Source of the DNA: an uncultured Bacteroidales bacterium
GTDB lineage: Bacteria > Bacteroidota > Bacteroidia > Bacteroidales > WCHB1-69
Length of the DNA stretch: 64,000 nt
Assembly (NCBI GenBank): GCA_946413585.1
Contig: CAMKLG010000011.1
Coordinates: forward strand, 1 to 64,000
Reading direction: 5' to 3'
Shown: piece after piece, positions 40,684 through 50,400 of the stretch
How the letters are laid out: every line of letters starts with the position of its first letter
Numbering within the stretch: position 1 is the stretch's first letter
Translations under genes and position numbers: made by a program
Notes under the pieces: generated by a model
Told to the model about the DNA's origin: nothing
What the model saw: only the letters and a program-made list of their open reading frames with translations
The model's database searches: none

Positions 40684-41154
40684 ATGGGCTATCTATCTTT
40701 AATCCTCCTAATCCTCCTCGGCATCGTGCTGATGATCCTGGATTTCCTCGTCATCCCCGGCGGGGTGGTGGCTATCCTCGGGGTGCTTTGCATGATCGGG
40801 GGCGTGGTCACGTCGTTTGTCCAGTTCGGCACTACCGTGGGTATCCTTACCCTGGTGTTGACGGCGGTGGTTACACTTGGCTCGTTTTGGCTGATGATGC
40901 GTACGAAGACGTGGCGGAAGCTGCAGCTTAAGACGCAGATTGACAGTAAAATGAATGAGGTTGATACAGGCAAGTTGAATGAAGGGATGGAAGGAGTGGC
41001 GGTTTCCCGTCTCGCCCCGACGGGTACGGGCTTGTTTGGAGACACTGAGGTCGAAGTGGTTTCCATGCAGGGTTTTATTGACGAAAATACACCTATTGTC
41101 ATTCATAAAATCGAAGGTAGTAAAGTTATCGTAGAAACTTCTCATCAAAATTAA
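40684..41154 (+). CDS. NfeD-like membrane protein (short form)
   Basis: This 156-residue protein has two or three hydrophobic segments (6-25, 28-48, 54-72) and a C-terminal OB-fold region with EGMEGVAVSRLAPTGTGLFGDTEVEVVS and IVIHKIEGSKVIVE. That is the short, protease-less NfeD type, which works with flotillin-like proteins in membrane microdomains. The floA gene follows 6 bases later, as in many bacteria. Confidence 0.85.
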   Translation: MGYLSLILLILLGIVLMILDFLVIPGGVVAILGVLCMIGGVVTSFVQFGTTVGILTLVLTAVVTLGSFWLMMRTKTWRKLQLKTQIDSKMNEVDTGKLNEGMEGVAVSRLAPTGTGLFGDTEVEVVSMQGFIDENTPIVIHKIEGSKVIVETSHQN

Positions 41155-41160
41155 TACATT

Positions 41161-42141
41161 ATGCCTCAAACAATTATCACTATCGTGATCGTATTAGCAC
41201 TGGTCATCCTCTTTTTCTGGATGGTGCCTTTGCGCTTGTGGTTCATCGCTATTCTGAATGGTGTCCACGTTTCATTAGTTCAACTGATTCTGATGCGTTG
41301 GCGTCGTGTTCCGCCAGATATGATTGTCAATTCGATGATTACGGCTTCCAAGGCGGGCATTGACATCAGCCGTGACCAACTGGAGGCGCATTATTTGGCT
41401 GGTGGCCATGTGAAACCGGTCGTGAATGCGTTGATTTCCGCTGATAAAGCTAACATCACCCTCGACTTCAAGGCGGCGACGGCCATTGACTTGGCAGGTC
41501 GTAACGTGTTGGAGGCCATCCAGACTTCCGTGAACCCGAAAGTCATCAACACGCCTCCTGTGGCGGCTGTCGCCAAGGACGGTATCCAGCTGATTGCCAA
41601 GGCGCGTGTCACCGTGCGTACGAACATCCGCCAGTTGGTGGGTGGTGCCGGCGAGGAGACCATCATCGCCCGTGTGGGTGAGGGTATTGTCTCTGCCATT
41701 GGTTCCGCCGACACACATAAGTTGGTGCTCGAGAATCCCGATTCCATTTCCAAATTGGTGTTAACCAAGGGTTTGGACTCTGGTACCGCCTTCGAGATCC
41801 TCTCCATCGACATCGCGGATGTGGATGTGGGTAAGAACATCGGTGCTATGTTGCAGATGGACCAGGCGAATGCCGACAAAAACATCGCTCAGGCGAAGGC
41901 CGAGGAGCGTCGTGCTATGGCTGTGGCTCAAGAGCAGGAGATGAAGGCTAAGGCTCAAGAGGCTCGTGCTCAGGTGATTCTCGCCGAAGCCGAAGTCCCG
42001 AGAGCGCTTGCCGATGCTTTCCGCAGTGGCAATCTTGGCGTGATGGACTACTACAAATTGGAAAACATCAAGGCCGACACCTCCATGCGCGATGGTATCA
42101 GTAAAATGGGCCAAGGTGGTCAAAACCCGCAAAAAAAGTAA
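41161..42141 (+). CDS. floA: Flotillin-like protein FloA (SPFH/band 7)
   Basis: This 326-residue membrane-associated scaffold starts with one hydrophobic segment ([19 protein letters not shown]), then a hairpin-like stretch, an SPFH domain (about 100-220) with [35 protein letters not shown] and [18 protein letters not shown], and an Ala/Glu-rich coiled coil ([20 protein letters not shown]). It matches FloA/YqfA in length and motifs and organises functional membrane microdomains. It is co-transcribed with the nfeD-like gene, and the next gene begins 4 bases after its stop. Confidence 0.93.
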   Translation: MPQTIITIVIVLALVILFFWMVPLRLWFIAILNGVHVSLVQLILMRWRRVPPDMIVNSMITASKAGIDISRDQLEAHYLAGGHVKPVVNALISADKANITLDFKAATAIDLAGRNVLEAIQTSVNPKVINTPPVAAVAKDGIQLIAKARVTVRTNIRQLVGGAGEETIIARVGEGIVSAIGSADTHKLVLENPDSISKLVLTKGLDSGTAFEILSIDIADVDVGKNIGAMLQMDQANADKNIAQAKAEERRAMAVAQEQEMKAKAQEARAQVILAEAEVPRALADAFRSGNLGVMDYYKLENIKADTSMRDGISKMGQGGQNPQKK

Positions 42142-42145
42142 TTTA

Positions 42146-42913
42146 ATGAAATTAAAATCATTGTTTTCATGTATCATTTTGAGCATAACCGCCTTTGGTT
42201 ATGCTCAAAATGTTTCTACCCCAAAGTATCATTACCAATATCAGATGATTTGTTTGGATTCTACGTATGATGCCAAAGTCGATCCAAAATTGGCGAAATA
42301 TGTGGATAAAAAACGACATCAGATGGAGAAACAGATGCAGGTGGTGGTGGGACATACGGAGATGGAGTTGGAATCTTTCGCGCCGGAAAGTCCACTCTCC
42401 AACTTCCTGACCGATTTGTTGTTAAACGAATCTTCCAAGTACATAAAGGATACGGCGTTTGACAATTTGGATATGTCCATGTTGAACTTCGGGGGCATTC
42501 GCACCTCCATGCCGGCAGGAAATGTGACGGTTGGGGACATTTACCGCATCTCCCCGTTTGATAATTACATGACCTTTGTCTTGGTGAAAGGTAGTGAATT
42601 GCGCAAAGCTTTGGAGAAATTCACCAACAAGCTCAATGCTCCCTATTCCGGTGCGACCATCACGTATAAGAATAACCGTCCGACACAGATCTTAATCCAG
42701 GGAAAGCCTATTGAGGACAATCGCATGTATAAACTGGTTACGCTGGACTTTATTTCCGATGGTGGTGATCATCTATTGGAAGGTGTTCGTTATGAGCGAG
42801 TGGAATCCACTGTCGTCACTTTTCGGGATTTCCTTATTGCAGAGTTGAAGGCGATGAATGCAAGAGGAGAAAAGATCACAGGGAAGAAGGACGGAAGAGC
42901 GGTTGGTTTCTAG
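42146..42913 (+). CDS. 5'-nucleotidase C-terminal domain protein, stand-alone, exported
   Basis: This protein has 255 residues from the ATG at 42146; the ORF-track start at 42092 lies inside floA. The signal peptide is MKLKSLFSCIILSITAFGYAQ. The rest is the 5_nucleotid_C domain: ESPLSNFLTDLLL, LNFGGIRTSMPAGNVTVGDIYRISPFDNYMTFVLVKG and KLVTLDFISDGGDHL. The metallophosphatase domain that carries the metal site in complete 5'-nucleotidases is absent here and not encoded next door. Some Bacteroidota split the two domains into separate genes; alternatively this one binds nucleosides without catalysis. Confidence 0.83.
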   Translation: MKLKSLFSCIILSITAFGYAQNVSTPKYHYQYQMICLDSTYDAKVDPKLAKYVDKKRHQMEKQMQVVVGHTEMELESFAPESPLSNFLTDLLLNESSKYIKDTAFDNLDMSMLNFGGIRTSMPAGNVTVGDIYRISPFDNYMTFVLVKGSELRKALEKFTNKLNAPYSGATITYKNNRPTQILIQGKPIEDNRMYKLVTLDFISDGGDHLLEGVRYERVESTVVTFRDFLIAELKAMNARGEKITGKKDGRAVGF

Positions 42914-42966
42914 AGGTTAGCTATTGGCTGGCTATTTCATTTGTTACTGTGTATTCGTATTTTGTG

Positions 42967-42974
42967 TATATTTG
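42967..42974 (+). promoter_or_regulatory. -7 box TATATTTG
   Basis: A perfect TAnnTTTG match lies 29 bases before the ATG at 43004, with a TTTG at 42940-42943 that could act as -33 (23-base spacing). It overlaps the ORF-track extension and supports the later start. Confidence 0.6.
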
Positions 42975-43003
42975 CAGATTGTATTTTTAAGTTGGAAAGA
43001 ACG

Positions 43004-43837
43004 ATGAAGCATTCGATATTAAAGTGGAAAGCGGTTGCTGTGGGATTTCTAGCCATGGCGTTTTCCGGAATGGGTGGACTGTCGGCGCAGACGCAAGGCA
43101 CTGGAAACCGCGTGTTCACAGTGAATCACATCGCCTTAAAGATGGTTTTTGTGCAAGGCGGAGAAATGCAAATGGGGTGTGACAACAGTAGGGAAGATAG
43201 TTGCAATGTTACGGAAACCCCCGTGCATAAGGTAAAGTTGTCGGATTTCTATATTGGGGAAACCGAAATTACGCAAGCCCAGTGGATGGCGGTGATGGGT
43301 CACGACAATAATCCCAGTTATTGGAAAGGCAACACTCTTCCTGTGGAGCGCGTGAGTTGGACGGAATGTCAACGGTTTGTCAACCGTTTGAATAAGTTTT
43401 TAGCGAAAGAATTGCCCGAAGGTTATCGCTTCGCCTTGCCGAGTGAAGCTCAATGGGAATATGCGGCTCGCGGGGGCATGAAAAGTGCGGGCTTCCTCTA
43501 TTCTGGAGGCAACGACTTGAATAAGCTTTCTTGGTTTTACGATAATAGTGAGCAACGCACGCATGATGTGAGAGTGAAAGCTGCCAATGAATTGGGGATT
43601 TTCGACATGAGCGGTAACGTTTGGGAATGGTGTCAGGATTTCTATAGCGAGAATTACTATTCGGAAAACAAAGATTGGAATAATCCTATAAATGATGAAG
43701 AAAGTTCTTATCATGTTTTGCGGGGTGGTAGTTGGAATTATGCGGCTCCGTATCAAAGATGCGGCAGACGCGATTACGGCAGTAAACACTCCCGATACGA
43801 GGACTGCGGCTTTCGGGTCGCATTGGTTCCGAGATAA
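43004..43837 (+). CDS. SUMF1/formylglycine-generating-enzyme-like protein, exported
   Basis: This 277-residue secreted protein has signal VAVGFLAMAFSGMGGLSAQ. Its FGE-sulfatase (SUMF1) domain shows LKMVFVQGGEMQMGCD, DFYIGETEITQAQWMAVMG, LPVERVSWTECQRFVNRLN, RFALPSEAQWEYAARGG, GIFDMSGNVWEWCQDFY and VLRGGSWNYAAPYQRCGRR. True formylglycine-generating enzymes use two Cys; here Cys occur near the end (RCGRR, DCGFRVAL), but I cannot confirm the catalytic pair. No sulfatase gene is near, so it may be a general C-type-lectin-fold surface protein. A strong terminator follows. Confidence 0.78.
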   Translation: MKHSILKWKAVAVGFLAMAFSGMGGLSAQTQGTGNRVFTVNHIALKMVFVQGGEMQMGCDNSREDSCNVTETPVHKVKLSDFYIGETEITQAQWMAVMGHDNNPSYWKGNTLPVERVSWTECQRFVNRLNKFLAKELPEGYRFALPSEAQWEYAARGGMKSAGFLYSGGNDLNKLSWFYDNSEQRTHDVRVKAANELGIFDMSGNVWEWCQDFYSENYYSENKDWNNPINDEESSYHVLRGGSWNYAAPYQRCGRRDYGSKHSRYEDCGFRVALVPR

Positions 43838-43871
43838 AAAAAAGCTCCGCGATTGCGGAGCTTTTTTTTAG
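43836..43871. terminator. Bidirectional rho-independent terminator
   Basis: AAAAAAAGCTCCGC-GATT-GCGGAGCTTTTTTTT is a strong GC stem with A and T tracts on both sides. It separates the convergent SUMF1-like gene (plus) and TonB receptor gene (minus). Confidence 0.92.
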
Positions 43872-46800
43872 AACGCGTATTTCAAATGTACAAGTATCTG
43901 CCACGTGGATGACAAACTGTTGTAAACAGACCATGTAGATGGGATGAAGGAGTATTCTTGTCTTTCGCTATCGTAAGTCAATACCACTTCATTGTTCAAC
44001 ACTTGATAAGCTCCCCATTTGTTGCAGAGGAGATTGCCGAGATTGTTGAAATCAACGCCCATGTTCAGGGTCTGTTTATGACCGCTGGTGTTGAAGTAGA
44101 ACTCTTGTTCCACCTTGAAGTTGATGCGGTTTACCCATGGTGACTTTCCGCCGTTGCGCATGGAATACTGACCTCTGTTTTTGCTCAAGTAGGTGTCGCT
44201 GGAGATGAATTCATTAAACGCGTTGCGTTCCTCGTCAGAAGCGAACGGCATGTTGGCCAGCTCCTCTTCAGTGGGGATGTACATCAATTGCGAACTGGTC
44301 AGTCCACTGACATTCTGGATGAGATAAGAGCGGCGGGAACGGTAGTTGCCGTTATATACGCCCATATTCAGACCTTCATAGAAAAGTCCGAGTTTGGTGG
44401 CTGTGTGTTTGCCCTCCTTGATGGTGTATCCGATGGCCGCAATAACGCGGTGCGGCGCCACATAGCCGGAGAACCCTAACTCCGGACGGTTGCAGTCGTT
44501 GACATTGGCCGTGTTGGCGAAGCTGGAAACTTGGTCGCCAAAACCATCGGAAAGGGCAGTGGCATGGCTGAAGGTATAGGCTGCCATCACATCCAGTCCA
44601 AAGCGGAATTCTTTGGTGATTTGGGCGGTGAGGGAGAAGAATTGTCCGTGCAGTTTCTTTTCATTGTAAAGATAGTAGCCGCTCATACGAGAACCGGATT
44701 TGTTGGTGATGTCTTCGCTCGTATAATGGGTGCGTGCTTCGGGTTCGCCAGGCAACTGAACCGTACCATCTTCCTTATATCCTAATGTCTTGGCATACAC
44801 CTCGTTGAAGTTGAAAGAGTAGATTCCTTCAATGGTGGCTTTAATATCACCGGGAATCACAACGTCCAAGGACAAGGAAGATTTCCAACTCGTGGGCATT
44901 CGCAGGCTTTTAGACAGAATGGTGGCGTTGGTGGGTGCGGGCAGGCCAGAACGGCTGTAGTTGTTACCTTCGTGGACACTGTTGATGATGTTTTCGAGTT
45001 CTGTGTCAAAAGGCACTACGGGAGTGGTTTCATTATTCGCAATATACTGATATTGCAGACAGTTGGAGTTGCCGGCAGCACTCACTAACCAAACGTTGGG
45101 GATACGGCCGGAGAATAAGCCTGTGCCGCCGCGGAGGAAGAGTTTGCGCTTGTGGGTGATGTCCCAGTTGAAGCCTATGCGGGGAGAAATGTGGAAATCG
45201 GTGCTGGGGACGTCGGCGGTGCTGAGTCCGGCAAAGGAACTGTTAGGGTGCGCTGCCGCTACGGCATCAAAATCAGCATTTCGGTTGTCGTAGATGAAAC
45301 GTATGAAGGGCAGTTCCAAACGAAGACCCGCAGTGAGCTTGAAAAATTTGTTGAACTCCAGGTCGTCCTGCGCATATATGGAGACTTGCGATTGGAAGAA
45401 CGAAGGATATACTTGTTCAGTGGGAGTGTCGGTGTTCGCGTGTGTGATCATGAAGAGCGAGGGACCTGCACCTTCAACCCCGTTGGCATCGTCCAAGAAT
45501 GACTGCCAGGAGTCATAGACATACCATCCGGTACCACCTTGCATGAAACCGTTTCGGATGTTGTTGAATTCCACTTGGGCACCCAACAGGATGTTGTTGA
45601 TACCTGTTTTGTAGTTGAACTCATCCGTGAGGGTGTAGTTGCTCACTCGGCGCAGGTTGCCGTATGCGTAAGGATCCGGACCAAAGGTGGTGAACATGGC
45701 ATATTGCGTTCTCCCATCAGGGGCGGTGTATGGCTGAAGAATGTCCACCGTCGGGAACATGCCGCCTTTGAAAGTACGGGGTTCATTTTGCAGCGACCAA
45801 GTAAATCGGACCATGTTGTTGGCACGTCCGTTCAAGAGGTGGCTGTTGAGTTCAGCTGCCAGGGAGGAGAAATTCAGGTTCTCAAAGTAGCGGGCAGATT
45901 CGAACGGCATTGCGAACGGAGAAATTCTGCCGGCATTGTAGCGGTTCACGGTGTAGGTGGTGCCGTCGGCAACGAAGCTGATGTTGGTGCCTCCCAACGG
46001 GCTGAAAGAGCTGGACGGAGCACTGGAGGTGGAGACGTGGGTGTGTGAAAAGCGGATCTGGAGCAGGTTGTAATCGTTGATGCGCCAATCCAGACGGGCA
46101 AACGCCTTGAAGTCAGGCGTAGTCACGGTGTAGTTTTCGAAGTGCCCCGGGTCATAACCGAATTTATCAACAAGGAATTGGTGGATGGTTTCCATCTGGT
46201 ATGTGGTGGGACGGTTGAAGCCGGTGCTGCCGCCATAGGGCTGGTCTTCGTCCTTACGCGACATGACCTCTGATCCGGCCTGGTGGTCGGTGGTGTATTC
46301 GCCATTGACAAAGAAGAAGAGCTTGTCTTTGATGATGGGGCCGCCAAGGGTGAACCCAATGTTGTTGGTGAGGGTGGGGGAGGTGGTCAGCCAGTCGTTG
46401 CCAATGCGATGCCCTTGCATGTCGCTGCTGGTGAAAAAGTCGTACACCGAGCCATGCCATTCGTTGGTGCCGTGTTTGGTTACCATATTGATGGATCCGC
46501 CTTGGAAATTGCTGTGGCGCACGTTGAAGGGGGTGAGGCTTACGCTGACCTGGTCAATGGCTTCAAGCGAAATCGGGGTGCCGCCGGCAGGCAGACTGGA
46601 TCCGATGCCGAAAGAGTTGTTGAACGACGCGCCATCCACGGTGACGTAAGAGCCCCGGTAGTTGGCACCGCCGAACGATGCTCCCATCTCTGTGGTGACA
46701 CCTTGGGGTGTGAACTTCAGAATGTCATACAGACTGCGGTTTACCGTGGGTGTCAACTGTATCATGTCACTGTTGAGATGGATGCCGATGCCCGCACGGT

Positions 46801-47236
46801 TGATGTTCATGGAGGAGTTCTCCCCATCGCCAAAAATAACCACCTCTTCAATCTTCTTTGCAGATTGTTCCAGTACGGCATCCACCACTACAGTCTCTCC
46901 CAGTGGAGCCTCCACGTCGTTAATGATAATCGTTTTATAGTTGAGACGCTCAATGCGGACAGTGTATGGACCGCCTGATAAGATATTGTTAATGATGTAG
47001 TTGCCTCTTTGATTGGTGAATGCGTAATAGTGCTGTCCGGTAGGCACGTGCAGAATAGTCACCACCGCTTCGGGGATAGGTCCTTTGCCGTCGCTCACGT
47101 TACCGGAAATGGAGGTAGTGGTTATCTGTGCTGTCAGCATCAGTGTCGGCACGAGACAGAATAGCACCACCAACAGAACGTTCATTCCTATTTTCTTTCC
47201 ACCGTTGTTTTCAAAAAAACGTAAAAAATGATTCAT
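43868..47236 (-). CDS. TonB-dependent receptor, Oar-like, with carboxypeptidase-regulatory-like domain
   Basis: This is an outer-membrane beta-barrel of 1122 residues from the ATG at 47236. The ORF track starts at 47365, but MNHFLRFFENNGGKK plus the hydrophobic MNVLLVVLFCLVPTLMLTAQ gives a proper signal. An N-terminal CarboxypepD_reg-like domain (TSISGNVSDGKGPIPEAVVTI) is followed by the plug (SLYDILKFTPQGVTTEMGASFGGANYRGSYVTVDGA) and a long barrel ending in aromatic F (WQILVHLKYAF). It resembles the Oar family in Bacteroidota. The substrate is unknown; there is no SusD partner, so it is not a SusCD glycan pair. Transcribed alone. Confidence 0.88.
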   Translation of the reverse strand: MNHFLRFFENNGGKKIGMNVLLVVLFCLVPTLMLTAQITTTSISGNVSDGKGPIPEAVVTILHVPTGQHYYAFTNQRGNYIINNILSGGPYTVRIERLNYKTIIINDVEAPLGETVVVDAVLEQSAKKIEEVVIFGDGENSSMNINRAGIGIHLNSDMIQLTPTVNRSLYDILKFTPQGVTTEMGASFGGANYRGSYVTVDGASFNNSFGIGSSLPAGGTPISLEAIDQVSVSLTPFNVRHSNFQGGSINMVTKHGTNEWHGSVYDFFTSSDMQGHRIGNDWLTTSPTLTNNIGFTLGGPIIKDKLFFFVNGEYTTDHQAGSEVMSRKDEDQPYGGSTGFNRPTTYQMETIHQFLVDKFGYDPGHFENYTVTTPDFKAFARLDWRINDYNLLQIRFSHTHVSTSSAPSSSFSPLGGTNISFVADGTTYTVNRYNAGRISPFAMPFESARYFENLNFSSLAAELNSHLLNGRANNMVRFTWSLQNEPRTFKGGMFPTVDILQPYTAPDGRTQYAMFTTFGPDPYAYGNLRRVSNYTLTDEFNYKTGINNILLGAQVEFNNIRNGFMQGGTGWYVYDSWQSFLDDANGVEGAGPSLFMITHANTDTPTEQVYPSFFQSQVSIYAQDDLEFNKFFKLTAGLRLELPFIRFIYDNRNADFDAVAAAHPNSSFAGLSTADVPSTDFHISPRIGFNWDITHKRKLFLRGGTGLFSGRIPNVWLVSAAGNSNCLQYQYIANNETTPVVPFDTELENIINSVHEGNNYSRSGLPAPTNATILSKSLRMPTSWKSSLSLDVVIPGDIKATIEGIYSFNFNEVYAKTLGYKEDGTVQLPGEPEARTHYTSEDITNKSGSRMSGYYLYNEKKLHGQFFSLTAQITKEFRFGLDVMAAYTFSHATALSDGFGDQVSSFANTANVNDCNRPELGFSGYVAPHRVIAAIGYTIKEGKHTATKLGLFYEGLNMGVYNGNYRSRRSYLIQNVSGLTSSQLMYIPTEEELANMPFASDEERNAFNEFISSDTYLSKNRGQYSMRNGGKSPWVNRINFKVEQEFYFNTSGHKQTLNMGVDFNNLGNLLCNKWGAYQVLNNEVVLTYDSERQEYSFIPSTWSVYNSLSSTWQILVHLKYAF

Positions 47237-47340
47237 AATCAACAATATTTCAGAACGATAAAATACTACATAACTTACTAGGTGACAATAAAATAAAGAG
47301 GCGTATGTCTCGATACCCCATTGTACAACTATCAAGTTGA

Positions 47341-47348
47341 CAAAATTA
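47341..47348 (-). promoter_or_regulatory. -7 box TAATTTTG (minus strand)
   Basis: The complement of CAAAATTA gives TAATTTTG, 104 bases before the receptor ATG on the minus strand. The -33 assignment is unclear. Confidence 0.35.
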
Positions 47349-47372
47349 CAAAAAATAATCATCAAAAAATGC

Positions 47373-47404
47373 GAAAAAAATGAGACGTTGCGCGCAACGT
47401 CTCA
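47373..47404 (-). terminator. Terminator with perfect 24-bp palindrome
   Basis: TGAGACGTTGCGCGCAACGTCTCA (47381-47404) is a perfect palindrome followed on the minus strand by a T7 run. It lies 3 bases after the stop of the giant surface-protein gene. Confidence 0.85.
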
Positions 47405-47407
47405 TTC

Positions 47408-50400
47408 CTACAGCACCGTCACGCTCCCCTTCACAAACTCCGGTTTCCCCGCAGCGTTCGTGTAGCGGATGACGTAGTTATATACCGTCTGGTATTGGAT
47501 GGTGCCGCGGTATTCGCCGTTCCAGCGGAAGTTCTTGTCGTTGGTGTAATAGACCAGCTCGCCCCAACGGTTGTAAATCCAGATCTCGAAGAGATTAATA
47601 TTCAGAAGGTTGCGCTCGGGAATGCTGAAGTAGTCGTTCAGGCCGTCGTGGTTCGACGGGGTGATGGCGTTGGGCAACAGCAGCTGGTCGTCGCAGTTCT
47701 CAATCACGAAGCGCGCTGTGTTGCTGCACTCGCCCTGCGATGCCGTCACGTAATAGCTGCCCGAGTGCGTCACCGTGATGGTAGGTGCGGTCTCGCCCGT
47801 GCTCCACACGTAGTTCGGCATGTCGGTGACCACCATCAGCTCGGCGCTGAGGTCTTCGCAGAAGTCCGGGGTCAGCGAGACGATGCGCACCGCCGTGTCG
47901 ATGACCCTCAGGCGCAAGGTTACCACGCTGTCGCAGCCCGCCGCGCTCTGCAGGGTCAACACCCGCGTCAGTTGCTGCTCGCCTACCGTCTCTATCGGCA
48001 CGACACTGAAGCCGTTGTCGTCGTAGCCCTCGCCCTCGCACACCACGTCCTCGACTTCCGTCTCGAACAGCGGGTTGACGGTCAGGATCAGCACCACCGC
48101 GCTGTCGCAGTGACCCGTCGCATGGTGCTGCTCGAAGGTGTAGTCGCCGGGCACTGCCGTCTGGTCCGCCGTAACCTCGAAGCCGAAGCCTTCGAAGGCC
48201 TCGTTCTGGCACACCGCCGCCGTGACGGTGTCCATCGTGTTGGGCCACAAGGTGATATTGACCGTGTTGCTGTATTCCGTGCCGCAGCTCTGGCTCACCC
48301 ACGCGCGGCGCAGGCTGAACGCCGTCGTCGGGATGTTGGGATAGGTGTAGCTCTGCGTATTGTTCGTGCCCGGGGCGGGAGTCCAGTCCGTGCCATTGGT
48401 GGAGACCTGCCACTGGTAAGCTCCGTTGTCGCCGCCCGAGGCCGCCGTGCCTGTGAACGGCAGCGGTTGCTCGCCCTCGCACACCACCTGGTTCTCGGCG
48501 ATTGTACCGGGTTGCAGCGCGTCGTTCAGCGTGTTCAGCGTCACCGTGGCCGTCGCCACACAGCCGATGGCATCCGTCACCGAGAAGGTGTAGTTGCCAG
48601 CCGGTTGGTTGCTGATGGAGGTCGTGGTGGAGACGCTCGCGCCCGCCGCGTCCGTCCACGCGTACGCGAAATTCGGCATACCGCCCGTCACCGTGGCCGT
48701 GGCCGCGCCGTTGCTGCCGCTGAAGCAGGTCACGTGCGTCACGTTCGGGATGGTCGCGGCAATCTCGTCCACGGACAATGTGTAGGTCACCACGCTGTCC
48801 GCGCCATGATCGGTCAGCAGCGAGTCCACGAACGTGCCTGCCGCCTCGAAGACGTGGCCGCCCCACGTGTAAGGCAGTGCGCTTGCGCAGGCCGTGGCAT
48901 ACACCTGCGCGGTGGTGTTGTTATAGACTGTCAGGTTGAGAGTCACGGTGCTGTCGCAGCCCGCCGCGTTGGTGAAGTGCTGGTAGTAGGTGCCGGTGGC
49001 GGTGTAGGAACTGTCGTTCAAGACATAAGGCAGGTTGTTTTGGACAATTTCGGCGTTGAGGGTTGTGCCGGTCACCGCATTCACCGTCAGGGTCATCGTC
49101 AGCACGCTGTCAGTACCGTTCGCCGCCTGCAAAGTAGCCGTCTGAGTACCCGCCGCCGTGAACTCCACTCCGTTCCAGATGAGCGGCAGTTCACTGGAGC
49201 ATATCGTGCTGTCCGCGCTCGCATACACCGTCGGAATCACCGCAAGAACGACCGTCAGTGTACTGTCACAGCCCGCCACGTTGGTTAAGGTCTGTGTGTA
49301 TGTTCCAGCAGAGTCGTAAGTGTCGGCGTTCAGAGCATAGGGCAGCTCTCGCTCGTAAATCGTCAAGTACAAGGTACTATCAGACGGATAGTGGACCGTC
49401 AGGTGCATCACCACCGTGCTGTCCGCACCCGTGGAAGCTGTAAGGAGAGCGGTTTGAGTGCCAGCAGTGGCGAAGGAAACGCCGTTCCATTCGATGGGAA
49501 GTTGGCTTTCGCAAATGGTGGAGTCTGCTTCGGAAGTTACGTTATGGTGAATGACTACGTTCACCACAAGGAGACTGTCGCAGTTTTGGGCGTTGGTGAG
49601 GGTTTGGGTGTAGGCACCTTCTGAGGAATAGAGGCTGTCGTTGATGAGGAGCGGTAGGGCGTTCTCCACCACCGCCGTGTCGAGGGTGCCGTAGGTGGTG
49701 AGAAGTACCGTCAAGTGCATCACTACCGTGCTGTCAGCTCCCGTGAAGGCGGTGAGGACAGCGGTTTTCGTGCCAGCGGCGGCGAAGGAAACGCCGTTCC
49801 ACTCGATGGGAAGTTGGCTTTCGCAAATGGCGGAGTCTGTTTCGGAAGTTACGTTATGGTGAACGACTACGTTCACCACAAGGAGACTGTCGCAGTTTTG
49901 GGCGTTGGTGAGGGTTTGGGTGTAGGCACCTTCTGAGGAATAGAGGCTGTCGTTGATGAGGAGCGGTAGGGCGTTCTCCACCACCGCCGTGTCGAGGGTG
50001 CCGTAGGTGGTGAGAAGTACCGTCAAGTGCATCACTACCGTGCTGTCAGCTCCCGTGAAGGCGGTGAGGACAGCGGTTTTCGTGCCAGCGGCGGCGAAGG
50101 AAACGCCGTTCCACTCGATGGGAAGTTGGCTTTCGCAAATGGCGGAGTCTGTTTCGGAAGTTACGTTATGGTGAACGACTACGTTCACCACAAGGAGACT
50201 GTCGCAGTTTTGGGCGTTGGTGAGGGTTTGGGTGTAGGCACCTTCTGAGGAATAGAGGCTGTCGTTGATGAGGAGCGGCAGGGCGTTCTCCACCACCGCC
50301 GTGTCGAGGATGCCGTAGGTGGTCGGGATTACCGTCAGATGCATCACTACCGTACTGTCCGCACCTGTATGCGCCGTCAGGACAGCACTTTGGATGCCAG

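Noticed and set aside
47495-49288. 597-residue plus-strand ORF
   Set aside because: It is antisense to the repeat-rich giant gene; the Arg/His/Val-rich composition is that of a shadow frame.
49681-50304. 312-bp direct repeats as a possible CRISPR or mobile element
   Set aside because: Units are contiguous with no spacers and stay in frame inside one protein, so they are coding tandem repeats.
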